Shown here in pieces: positions 16,343-24,124 of a stretch of 64,000 nt of DNA. Position 1 is the first letter of the stretch; each line of letters opens with the position of its first letter. Source of the stretch: Bacillus_BD sp050389805 (lineage in GTDB: Bacteria; Bacillota; Bacilli; Bacillales; Cytobacillaceae); contig NZ_CP130945.1 of the NCBI RefSeq assembly GCF_050389805.1, positions 3,782,001-3,846,000 on the forward strand, written 5' to 3'. Below the pieces are notes generated by a model. It was given only the letters and a program-made list of their open reading frames with translations, had not been told where the DNA came from and did no database searches. The position numbers were made by a program, and so were the translations under genes.

Positions 16343-16413
16343 TTCGACAAAACTCGACGAATATCTTCCGATTTTTCTCGACATTTATTGCTCCCAAATG
16401 ACAGGCAGTCGAA
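16343..16413. promoter_or_regulatory. Cluster of Spo0A-box-like sequences
   Basis: The Spo0A box is TGTCGAA (TTCGACA on the other strand). One perfect match (16343-16349) and three one-mismatch matches occur in 71 bp, 64 bp or more upstream of the YqzD-like gene. Functional status is inference. Confidence 0.4.
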
Positions 16414-16476
16414 TTTTAATAAAGATCATGATAAGATAGTTTAGAAGCGATTAGTTGATTTATTGAGGTGACAACC

Positions 16477-16854
16477 ATGGAGATTATTTTAATCATTTTA
16501 TTCTTGTTAGCGATTGTACTCTTTACTATCTCCTTTTTTATAAAAGATCCTTATAAAGAATTGAGAGAAGAACTAGATCAATTTTCGATGCAGCAACTAC
16601 AAGAAGTGTATCAAATTAAAAAGAAACTAAGAATATTAGAAGAAGAACTACTCGTTACAGACTTAGATCAGCCATCCCCCATGTCATCGATTTCTCCTAG
16701 AGAGAAAAATGATATTCATGACATTATCAAAAATCAAGTTTGGTCTTTGTCTAAACAAGGAATTCCTATCGAACAAATTGCTAAACAGTCTTCTTTAAAA
16801 GTTAAAGACGTACAAGCCATTATTATGGAATTTTCTTTTAAAGGCAATAAATAA
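16477..16854 (+). CDS. YqzD-like membrane-anchored coiled-coil protein
   Basis: A 125-residue protein with an N-terminal membrane helix (2-22), a helical stretch likely to form a coiled coil (30-62) and a C-terminal helix-turn-helix-like segment (IPIEQIAKQSSLKVKDVQAII, about 98-118). It resembles B. subtilis YqzD in its first 60 residues and lies in the same place next to the pst genes; the extra C-terminal part may be a degenerate DNA-binding fold. I chose ATG 16477, six nt after GAGGTG, over GTG 16468 within that site. Function unknown. Confidence 0.72.
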   Translation: MEIILIILFLLAIVLFTISFFIKDPYKELREELDQFSMQQLQEVYQIKKKLRILEEELLVTDLDQPSPMSSISPREKNDIHDIIKNQVWSLSKQGIPIEQIAKQSSLKVKDVQAIIMEFSFKGNK

Positions 16855-16885
16855 GAGAAGTGTAAGCTCCGTATGACTTGTACAG

Positions 16886-16955
16886 GATCTAAATGAATAA
16901 ACAAAAAAGGAACAGCCTAATTAAGCTGTTCCTTTTTTGTTTATTCATTTAGATC
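16886..16955. terminator. 31-bp perfect inverted repeat acting as bidirectional terminator, overlapping the 3' end of phoU
   Basis: The arms 16886-16916 and 16925-16955 are perfectly complementary with an 8-nt loop. The right arm contains the last five codons of phoU, so the left arm is an inverted copy of a coding end. The inner part, GGAACAGC / GCTGTTCC flanked by A and T tracts, is an ordinary terminator. Confidence 0.88.
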
Positions 16956-17600
16956 GTAATGTTTTCCCTTAACCATATAAAATACATGTTCAGCAATATT
17001 TGTAATATGATCAGCTGCTCTTTCCAAGTAGCGATTAATAAACAACATTTGAACGATTTGATCATAGTTTTCAGATTTTTCGTTATTTAATGCAAATAAA
17101 TCTTTAATCACTTCTCCATATAACGAATCCACTTCATTATCTAAATCAGCCACTTTTTTCGCCAAACCAAGATCCTCTTCTTGATAAGCTTTTAAGGCAT
17201 CCTTAAGCATACTTGAAGTGATTCGATACATTTTCTTCAATCTTATAATTTCTTTAAGATGCTCTTCTTGACCAATGCGGATCGTTGATTTAGCTATATT
17301 CTTAGCAAAATCAGAAATTCTCTCGAGATCAGAAGCGATTTTAATGGATACGATAATTCGGCGAAGGTCAATCGCAACTGGCTGTTGTTTAGCGATTAAT
17401 AAAATGGCAAAATCATCGATTTCTTCATACAGCATATTTGCAACCGTATCGTCTTCCATTACTTTTAGAGCTAAATCAACATCATGAGTTTCTAAAGCTT
17501 TCATTGCTAAATCTAAGGCATTGTCAGCGATTGCAACAAGTTTTACAAGTTTATCTTGTAATTCTTTTAGTTCATCTTCAAATTTTCCTCGTACTGGCAC
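16941..17600 (-). CDS. phoU: Phosphate signalling complex protein PhoU
   Basis: PhoU, 219 residues, an all-helical protein with two repeated three-helix units (about 10-100 and 110-215), each with conserved acidic and Asp/Arg metal-site motifs (EIDDFAILLI, RRIIVSIKIASDLERISDFAKNI split over the two units). It links the Pst transporter to control of phosphate uptake. The frame runs back to 17705, but GTG 17600 gives the family N-terminus (PVRGKFEDELKEL) and has AAGGAGG at 8 nt, so I take that start. It ends the pst cluster and shares its 3' end with the palindromic terminator. Confidence 0.88.
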   Translation of the reverse strand: MPVRGKFEDELKELQDKLVKLVAIADNALDLAMKALETHDVDLALKVMEDDTVANMLYEEIDDFAILLIAKQQPVAIDLRRIIVSIKIASDLERISDFAKNIAKSTIRIGQEEHLKEIIRLKKMYRITSSMLKDALKAYQEEDLGLAKKVADLDNEVDSLYGEVIKDLFALNNEKSENYDQIVQMLFINRYLERAADHITNIAEHVFYMVKGKHYDLNE

Positions 17601-17699
17601 CTTTTGGTCCTCCTTCATAAACCCATCACATTCCTTCTTATATATTATGTAATTTATATCATATCTATTTGTTGAACAAATTTCTAGTATTGTCAAAAT

Positions 17700-17734
17700 A
17701 AACACAGACGCTACTCAAAGCAACGTCTGTGTTT
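17700..17734 (-). terminator. Intrinsic terminator between pstB and phoU
   Basis: An 11-bp perfect stem (17700-17710 with 17724-17734), with a T tract on the minus strand. It suggests that phoU receives only part of the pst transcription or has its own promoter. Confidence 0.82.
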
Positions 17735-17741
17735 AGTTCTA

Positions 17742-18560
17742 TTAACCGAATCGACCTGTAATATAATCTTCAGTACGTTTATCTTGAGGTGTAGAGAAGA
17801 TTTTATCCGTTTCATCAAATTCAACAACCTCACCATTTAGGAAGAAAGCTGTCTTATCAGAGATACGCGCAGCTTGTTGCATATTATGTGTAACAATAAT
17901 AATACTAAATTCTTTCTTTAATTCCTGCACAAGTTCTTCTACTTTTAATGTTGAAATCGGGTCAAGTGCAGAGGTCGGCTCATCCATCAAAATAACATCT
18001 GGTTCAATGGCTAGACAACGTGCAATACAAAGTCTTTGTTGCTGTCCACCAGAAAGTCCATACGCATTTTCCTTTAAACGATCCTTCACTTCATCCCAAA
18101 TAGCTGCACCGCGTAAACTTTTCTCCACAATTTCATCGAGAATCTTTTTATTTCGGATTCCGTGGATTTTAGGGCCATATACCACATTTTCATAAATTGA
18201 TTTTGGAAATGGATTTGGTTTTTGAAAAACCATTCCAACGTTTGTACGTAAATCTTCAACTTTATAGGATTTATCTAAAATATTTTTTCCTCTGTACAAG
18301 ATATCTCCTGATGTTTTAACAGATGGAATTAACTCAATCATGCGATTTAACGTTTTGATATACGTTGATTTCCCACAACCAGAAGGTCCAATAATTGCCG
18401 TAACCTCATTCTCTTTAATTTCAAGGTTAATATTTTTTAGTGCCTGATCTTCACCGTACCATAAATTTAAACCCTTTGTATCAAACACAACATTTTTTTC
18501 ATTTCTAGTCTTTTCCTCTTTATCGTTACCTGTTACCTTTATATTTTCAATTACAGCCAT
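17742..18560 (-). CDS. pstB: Phosphate ABC transporter ATP-binding protein PstB
   Basis: The 272-residue ATPase of the high-affinity phosphate importer. Walker A GPSGCGKST is at about 57-65, the ABC signature LSGGQQQRL at about 168-176 and Walker B VILMDEPTSALDP at about 188-200, followed by the switch His in VTHNM. A 25-residue polar N-terminal extension precedes the ABC domain. Start ATG 18560 has GGAGGGG upstream. B. subtilis carries two pstB genes here; this genome has one. Confidence 0.95.
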   Translation of the reverse strand: MAVIENIKVTGNDKEEKTRNEKNVVFDTKGLNLWYGEDQALKNINLEIKENEVTAIIGPSGCGKSTYIKTLNRMIELIPSVKTSGDILYRGKNILDKSYKVEDLRTNVGMVFQKPNPFPKSIYENVVYGPKIHGIRNKKILDEIVEKSLRGAAIWDEVKDRLKENAYGLSGGQQQRLCIARCLAIEPDVILMDEPTSALDPISTLKVEELVQELKKEFSIIIVTHNMQQAARISDKTAFFLNGEVVEFDETDKIFSTPQDKRTEDYITGRFG

Positions 18561-18604
18561 TTGAATACCCCTCCATCAATTTTTAACTTCTAGCCAAAAA
18601 GAAG

Positions 18605-19489
18605 TTAGAATCTCTTTTGAAACTTATTTCTAATTAAGATTGCCACTGAGTTCATCAAGAATAATAAAATTAGCAATACAACAATCGTAGCAGAAGCCAA
18701 GCTTGCATATTCAGCCACTAATGCTGAATCAATCGTCCAATAATAAATTTGTAGTGGTAATACGGTAAATTTATCAAAAATACCTTCTGGAATTGGCATT
18801 AATAGGGCCGGTATTCCAAGTACAGTTAATGGAGCTGTTTCTCCAATTGCACGTGAAAGAGCCAAAATGACACCTGTAAGAATTCCAGGTAGTGCTGTTG
18901 GTAATACGACATTACGAATCGTTTGCCACTTAGTTGCACCCATACCAAAAGAAGCTTCTCTTAGAAATCCCGGTACTGCACGAATCGCTTCCTGTGCAGA
19001 CACAACCACTACCGGAAGGATTAGCAAGGACATGGTTAATCCTCCTGTAAGCACGATATTACCAAGATCCATTCCTCTTAAAAAGACAGTCATCCCTAAC
19101 AACCCGAAAACAATGGACGGGACACTGGCTAAATTTGAAATATTCATTTGTATAAAGGTTTGTAATTTCCCTTTTTTCGCATATTCTTCTAAGTAAATCG
19201 CTGTTCCCACACCTAATATAAGTGTTATAGGAGCCACTACGACCATTAACCAAAACGATCCCATAAGGGCACCTAGGATCCCTGCTTTATCAGGATCTGT
19301 TGATGTGCGGTTTGTTAAAAATTCAAAATCAATCCAACCGATACTGCCGCTAATGACTCTATAAAATAATACTACTAGTACAACTAGTCCAACAAGTGTT
19401 GATAAAAAGAACATGGTTTTTGCAACATTATTCTTAGCTAAGCGAGAACCCATTCGCTTCTCGACTTGTGATGAATCGATATATTTCAT
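18605..19489 (-). CDS. pstA: Phosphate ABC transporter permease PstA
   Basis: A 294-residue permease with six membrane helices and the ABC permease EAA loop (about residues 185-205, FLREASFGMGATKWQTI). It forms the channel with PstC. The frame extends 14 codons further, overlapping pstC, but ATG 19489 with GGGAGGAA upstream directly follows the pstC stop and is preferred. Confidence 0.94.
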   Translation of the reverse strand: MKYIDSSQVEKRMGSRLAKNNVAKTMFFLSTLVGLVVLVVLFYRVISGSIGWIDFEFLTNRTSTDPDKAGILGALMGSFWLMVVVAPITLILGVGTAIYLEEYAKKGKLQTFIQMNISNLASVPSIVFGLLGMTVFLRGMDLGNIVLTGGLTMSLLILPVVVVSAQEAIRAVPGFLREASFGMGATKWQTIRNVVLPTALPGILTGVILALSRAIGETAPLTVLGIPALLMPIPEGIFDKFTVLPLQIYYWTIDSALVAEYASLASATIVVLLILLFLMNSVAILIRNKFQKRF

Positions 19490-19490
19490 A

Positions 19491-20447
19491 TTAATATTCC
19501 TCCCTGAATTTACGAGAGATATACTGTGCAAGTAAATTCATTAACAATGTAAAGACAAATAATGTCATGGCTACTGCATATAAACTAAAGTAAAGAGTCG
19601 ACCCAGCAGGAGCATCTCCACCTGTTACTTCTACAATATAAGCAGTCATCGTTTGCATGGATTGGGTGACATCGAATGTGAAGTTTTTATTACTTCCACT
19701 TGCGATTGTCACGATCATCGTTTCACCAATTGCACGGGAAATACCTAATACAAATGAAGCAATAATCCCTGAAGTCGCTGCAGGTATAACAACCTTCCAT
19801 GTCACTTCTAGTTTGGTTGCACCTAAAGCGAGCGCCCCTTCTCTCATCGAATTCGGTACAGCACTCATCGCATCTTCGGAGAGTGAGGCAACCATCGGTA
19901 TAATCATCACTCCCATGACAATCCCAGGACTTAAAATGTTTGTTGGTTGTAAAGACGGTATAATTGCATGTAATAAAGGAGTAACAAATGTAAGGGCAAA
20001 GAATCCATATACAATTGTTGGAATACCAGCTAATAATTCCAGAATAGGCTTTAACACTTTTCGAACTCGATCGGTTGCATATTCACTTAAGTAAATGGCT
20101 GTCATTAATCCAATTGGGATGGCAACAAGCATCGCAATTCCAGTTGATATTAAGGTTCCACTCACAAGCGGTAAAATTCCAAACTGTGCATTATCCCCTA
20201 ATGGTTTTAAAATCGTGCCAGTATAAAATTCAACAAATGGAATTCTCTTAAAGAATTCAATGGTTTCAGCCAATAAAGTAACTACAATCCCTACAGTTGT
20301 TAAAATTGAAACGAGGGCAATAAGTAGAAGTAATATAGGCATAATTTTTTCAGTAACTGTCGTTACAGAAAAGGATTTCTTGTTTTTTTCAATTAATTCT
20401 CTTATATTTGTTCCGTTTGTTATCTTCTCATTAGAAGCCTTTTCCAA
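19491..20447 (-). CDS. pstC: Phosphate ABC transporter permease PstC
   Basis: A 318-residue permease with six membrane helices and the EAA motif (SMREGALALGATKLEVT, about 205-221). Two starts are possible: ATG 20465, which has a poorly spaced AAGG, and TTG 20447, which lies 8 nt after AAAGGGG. I chose the TTG. Together with PstA it forms the membrane channel; PstS delivers phosphate outside and PstB supplies energy. Confidence 0.93.
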   Translation of the reverse strand: MEKASNEKITNGTNIRELIEKNKKSFSVTTVTEKIMPILLLLIALVSILTTVGIVVTLLAETIEFFKRIPFVEFYTGTILKPLGDNAQFGILPLVSGTLISTGIAMLVAIPIGLMTAIYLSEYATDRVRKVLKPILELLAGIPTIVYGFFALTFVTPLLHAIIPSLQPTNILSPGIVMGVMIIPMVASLSEDAMSAVPNSMREGALALGATKLEVTWKVVIPAATSGIIASFVLGISRAIGETMIVTIASGSNKNFTFDVTQSMQTMTAYIVEVTGGDAPAGSTLYFSLYAVAMTLFVFTLLMNLLAQYISRKFREEY

Positions 20448-20543
20448 AGTAATAACCCCTTTCATCCTTAACCATAATAGCGTTATGTAAGGAGAAAAAT
20501 CTCATCTTATCATCCAAAAAGTACCAATTTTTTCACAAAAAAG

Positions 20544-20575
20544 CAAGAAGATGAGAACGACTTCTCATCTTCTTG
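20544..20575 (-). terminator. Terminator/attenuator between pstS and pstC
   Basis: A perfect 14-bp stem (20544-20557 with 20562-20575), 4-nt loop, then GCTTTTTTG on the minus strand. It should make pstS mRNA much more abundant than the downstream permease mRNA, fitting the need for excess binding protein. Confidence 0.85.
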
Positions 20576-20591
20576 GCAATAATCACCAGGA

Positions 20592-21599
20592 TTATTTTAA
20601 AGCATTTAATGCATCAAGAGAAGCTTGAATTTCTTCTTCTGGTAGTGGAGCAAAACCAGTTTCACCTGCTACTTCACGTGCATTTTCCATTGTATAAATA
20701 GCATAGTCTAAAACTTGTGGTTTTTCTTTTGCATTACCAGTGTTTAAGTAAGTAAATACTGGGCGAGTGAATTCGCTATAACCAAATTCTTCACTTTCAC
20801 CAATTGTATCAACACTTGGTGCAACAGGTCCATTTCCGAAGTCAATGCTTACAGCTTGTAGCTTATCTTTGTTGCTTTCATAGTAACCATAGCCAAAGAA
20901 TGCAATTGCATTTTTATCTTTTGATACAAGGTCAACTAATGTTGAGTATTCTTGTTGAAGATTTGTTTCAGCTAAATCTTTTTCTTCAAGAATGTTTTCC
21001 CAGAAGAATTCATATGTTCCGTGGTTTTCGTTTGGTCCCATACGCTTAATTTCTTCGTCAGGGAATGTTGGATCAACATCAGACCATTTTGTAATATTTC
21101 CTTCTGCTAAGAAAATGTTTTTAACTTGTTCAGCAGTAAGTTCTTTTGCCCAATCGTTGTCAGGGTGGATAACAAATGTTAAACCATCAAGAGCAACTTT
21201 TAATTCTTGTACGTCTATTCCTAACTCTTCAGCTTGAGTTTTTTCTTCATCTTTCATCGGACGTGAAGCATCGTTAAAATCTGTTCCGTTTTCTTCAACT
21301 AAGAATTTTTTGAAACCAGCAGAAGTTCCAGAACGACCTACTTCTACAGAAACATTTTCTTGTTCTTCTGTCATGTAGTTTTCAGCCATTTTCGACATGA
21401 ATGGGAAAACTGTACCAGAACCGTCAACCACAACGCTACCTTCTAATTCTGCTGTTTCTTCTGTTCCTGCATTATCATTACCAGCATCATCATTACCATC
21501 AGCATTTCCAGCTGAATCATCATTTCCTCCACATGCTGCAGCAATAACCATAAATGCTGCTAAAATCAAGAATAAGCTTAATTTTTTAAGACTCTGCAT
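20592..21599 (-). CDS. pstS: Phosphate-binding lipoprotein PstS
   Basis: A 335-residue substrate-binding lipoprotein. A signal peptide with lipobox AAAC (Cys 23) is followed by an acidic Asp/Asn/Gly-rich linker (24-52) and the PstS domain; GSGTVFP and GRSGTSAGFKKF hold the phosphate-binding residues. It traps phosphate outside the membrane for PstCAB. ATG 21599 follows GGGGGAT. A Pho box 84 bp upstream marks it as the first gene of a PhoP-controlled operon. Confidence 0.95.
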   Translation of the reverse strand: MQSLKKLSLFLILAAFMVIAAACGGNDDSAGNADGNDDAGNDNAGTEETAELEGSVVVDGSGTVFPFMSKMAENYMTEEQENVSVEVGRSGTSAGFKKFLVEENGTDFNDASRPMKDEEKTQAEELGIDVQELKVALDGLTFVIHPDNDWAKELTAEQVKNIFLAEGNITKWSDVDPTFPDEEIKRMGPNENHGTYEFFWENILEEKDLAETNLQQEYSTLVDLVSKDKNAIAFFGYGYYESNKDKLQAVSIDFGNGPVAPSVDTIGESEEFGYSEFTRPVFTYLNTGNAKEKPQVLDYAIYTMENAREVAGETGFAPLPEEEIQASLDALNALK

Positions 21600-21682
21600 T
21601 TCTCTTAATCCCCCAATTTTTTGTTAGTTTTGTCCTACATGTCCAAGAATAAGTCTTTACTATTAACTCCGTTTAAAAGAAA

Positions 21683-21720
21683 TGTAAATCTAGTGTAAAT
21701 TTCATTTAATCTTGTGTAAA
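21683..21720 (-). promoter_or_regulatory. PhoP-binding box upstream of pstS
   Basis: Four TTTACA-like hexamers on the minus strand begin every 10-11 bp (plus-strand positions 21715-21720, 21704-21709, 21694-21699 and 21683-21688); three are perfect TTTACA and one is TTAAAT. This is the direct-repeat form of PhoP~P sites (TT-A/T/C-ACA, 5-nt gaps) known in B. subtilis. Confidence 0.8.
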
Positions 21721-21722
21721 TT

Positions 21723-21729
21723 TGTCGAA
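21723..21729. promoter_or_regulatory. Perfect Spo0A box next to the Pho box
   Basis: TGTCGAA, an exact Spo0A box, lies 3 bp from the distal Pho hexamer. Whether Spo0A acts on pstS here is inference. Confidence 0.4.
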
Positions 21730-21798
21730 TTTTGGATGTTTTCAATCAAATTCATGGAGTTTTTAAACCTAATTATAGTTTCTACATAATGACCAAAA

Positions 21799-21830
21799 AA
21801 ATACTGCTACATTAATTTGTAGCAGTATTT
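21799..21830 (-). terminator. Intrinsic terminator after pbpA
   Basis: A 13-bp perfect stem (21799-21811 with 21818-21830) followed on the minus strand by a TTTTTTT run, directly after the pbpA stop. Confidence 0.87.
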
Positions 21831-21834
21831 TCCT

Positions 21835-24003
21835 CTATTCTTGTGGGCTATTTTCTTCTTGCACTTCTTCCCCTGTTGCTTGATCGCCATTGCTCTGCTC
21901 ATTTGTCGAATTCTGTTCAATCGTTTCATTCATTGCCCGTTGCTTTTTCAATTCAAAGTAAGTATCCATTACTCTCTCGGAAATTTTCATGTTGGATTTT
22001 GGATTATTTCCACCTTGATATGCCCATGGCACTAAAACAGCCATAGCGATTTCAGGGTTTTCTGCAGGAGCATAGCCTACGAAACTTAACGTCGTGACTT
22101 CATCCATTCTGTACTGTCTTAACGGGCCATCATAAAAGGCTTCAGCTGTTCCAGTTTTTCCAGCAGGTGAATAAGGTTTTCCTTTAAAGTAACTTGCACC
22201 GGTTCCACCTGTTTCTTGCGTAACCTTCTTAAAGCCAAGTTGAACCCTTTCAATCCATCCGTCTTTTAGATCTAGACGATTTAATACTTTAGGCTGGATC
22301 TCCTGTACAACAGGTCCAAGCTCATTATCTAATTGCGGCTCACGAATTTCCTTCACCATATGCGGTTCCATTCGGTATCCCCCATTCGCAATGGTGGATA
22401 CATATTGCGCAAGTTGCAAAGTGGAGTACGTATCATATTGTCCTATTCCCAAGAACATTAACCCCGCAAGCGTAGGTCCTCCCTTATAGCCATTTTGTTC
22501 ATTCGGTAAGTCAATCCCAGTACGAACCCCTAATCCAAATTGAGCAAAATGCTGTCTGATTGTACCAAAAGCATTAGGATCATATTTTAAAGATCGATTT
22601 GGCACATAGTTCGCATTAGCAATTCTAAAGAATGTCTGCGCCATATATATATTAGATGAATACTTTAACGCTGTAACGTCATTAACAGGACCTAAAGGTT
22701 TCCACGATCTAAATGGATTTGATCCCTTGATTCGAATCGGTGTATCATAAATCACCGTACCAGGTGAAATCGCACCTGTTTGGAATCCAGTTAATATCGT
22801 TGCACCTTTTACAACCGACCCTACTGTATATGTAGTTGTAAAAGTACCAAGTGCATCATCTTGCATTTCGGTCTTGCCTGTTTTCTCGTCTCTTACGATT
22901 CTTTTACCGGCTAAAGATTTGATTTCACCTGTATTGGGATCCATTAAAACAACGTAGGCACGATCTAAAAGTCTAGTTCCTCCCATTGCTTTTGCCGAAC
23001 GCAGCTCATCTTCGATAATCGCCTCTACAGCACGCTGTAAGTCCATGTCAATGGTTAAGACAAGATCTCTCCCTCGCTGTCCTTCCGCTATCACTTCTGA
23101 ACTTACAACTTCACCAGATTGGTCCGTAATATTTTTCTTTTTTGCTTTCTGCCCTTGTAGAACATCTTCGTATTGCTTTTCTAAATAACTGACACCAACT
23201 CGATCATTTCGGCTATAACCTCTTGATAAATAGTAGTCGATTTCTTCTGCTGGTAGTCCTTTATCAGAACTTGATACTTCACCTAAAATCGATCTTAAGG
23301 TATCACCATATGCATAAGACCTTCCCCAGTCAGTTGTAGTATCAACGCCAGGTAGATGCTGCAGATTTTCACTTACAATAGCAAATTCCTTAGCTGTTAC
23401 CCCTTTATTTTTAACGATTTGCGGCGTGAATTTATAACCACTTGTAAATTCTCGATAGATGGCTAATACCTCTAACTCCTCATCAGATAATGAGTTCAAA
23501 TCCTCTTCTGTAATCCGATCTAATGTTAGTTTATAAACTTGACTATTGAATTCTTCTTTATCTTCATATTTTTTGCTGAGTTCATTACGCTCTTTCTCCG
23601 AAACCTTCTTTTCGGCTTTTTCCTTATTATTTAAAATCCAAAAGTCTTTTTTATCCCTTTCAGTCACTTTTTTTGTGTCTTTTTCAATTAGTTTCGCAAG
23701 CTTAGTAGCTACGTCAATCATTTCCTCCTGGCTTACTCCATTGTTGGTATACGTTATGGCTCTTTCTGGATAATTATCGACTACAATATTTCCGTTCGTA
23801 TCATACATCTTTCCTCTTGGAACGGGTTTATTAACCGTCACATCTTCTGTACGTTCAATCTCACGTTTATAGTCTTCCCCGTAAACAATTTGAACAACGC
23901 CTAGACGAAGAATTAAAACTGAAAATAATAAAAATACAATGAAAAAGAGCATATTTAGTCGAAATGGGATATGAGTCTTCTTCTTTTTCTTTTTCTTGTT
24001 CAA
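21835..24003 (-). CDS. pbpA: Class B penicillin-binding protein (PBP2A type, elongation transpeptidase)
   Basis: A 722-residue class B PBP. A Lys run (3-9) and one membrane helix (about 15-38) anchor it; the dimerisation domain spans about 55-300 and the transpeptidase about 310-690. Catalytic motifs are intact: SVVK at 396-399, SSN at 449-451 and KTGT at 616-619. The extended charged insert near 105-155 and a Gln/Glu/Asn-rich tail (from about 690) are typical of this subgroup. It cross-links side-wall peptidoglycan during elongation, as PbpA does in B. subtilis, where it also lies beside pstS. Confidence 0.93.
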   Translation of the reverse strand: MNKKKKKKKTHIPFRLNMLFFIVFLLFSVLILRLGVVQIVYGEDYKREIERTEDVTVNKPVPRGKMYDTNGNIVVDNYPERAITYTNNGVSQEEMIDVATKLAKLIEKDTKKVTERDKKDFWILNNKEKAEKKVSEKERNELSKKYEDKEEFNSQVYKLTLDRITEEDLNSLSDEELEVLAIYREFTSGYKFTPQIVKNKGVTAKEFAIVSENLQHLPGVDTTTDWGRSYAYGDTLRSILGEVSSSDKGLPAEEIDYYLSRGYSRNDRVGVSYLEKQYEDVLQGQKAKKKNITDQSGEVVSSEVIAEGQRGRDLVLTIDMDLQRAVEAIIEDELRSAKAMGGTRLLDRAYVVLMDPNTGEIKSLAGKRIVRDEKTGKTEMQDDALGTFTTTYTVGSVVKGATILTGFQTGAISPGTVIYDTPIRIKGSNPFRSWKPLGPVNDVTALKYSSNIYMAQTFFRIANANYVPNRSLKYDPNAFGTIRQHFAQFGLGVRTGIDLPNEQNGYKGGPTLAGLMFLGIGQYDTYSTLQLAQYVSTIANGGYRMEPHMVKEIREPQLDNELGPVVQEIQPKVLNRLDLKDGWIERVQLGFKKVTQETGGTGASYFKGKPYSPAGKTGTAEAFYDGPLRQYRMDEVTTLSFVGYAPAENPEIAMAVLVPWAYQGGNNPKSNMKISERVMDTYFELKKQRAMNETIEQNSTNEQSNGDQATGEEVQEENSPQE

Positions 24004-24101
24004 CTAACCTCTCACTTCCTTCTCTAGCCATTCAATTTCTATTTTAAAAGAAAATGTACTAGAATACCACAGAAACCTTACATGAATATTTTTCAATGGA
24101 A

Positions 24102-24124
24102 AAGAGAGGTACTAGACCTCTCTT
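24102..24124 (-). terminator. Intrinsic terminator overlapping the yqgE stop
   Basis: A 9-bp stem AAGAGAGGT / ACCTCTCTT with a 5-nt loop. The stem begins inside the final codons of the MFS gene and a short TTTT follows on the minus strand. Confidence 0.75.

Larger units (their letters stand above)
15939..16476. other. 538-bp intergenic region with a decayed family B repeat and Spo0A-box-like sites
   Basis: Contains a worn family B copy (16036-16133) and, closer to the next gene, four sequences like Spo0A boxes (TTCGACA 16343-16349; CTCGACG 16353-16359; CTCGACA 16377-16383; AGTCGAA 16407-16413). A 68-codon open frame on the minus strand (16191-16397) lacks a ribosome site and family features and is not called. 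Confidence 0.5.

Noticed and set aside
16191..16397. 68-codon open frame on the minus strand
   Set aside because: No ribosome site, no family features, and it runs across the Spo0A-like boxes; likely chance in AT-rich DNA.
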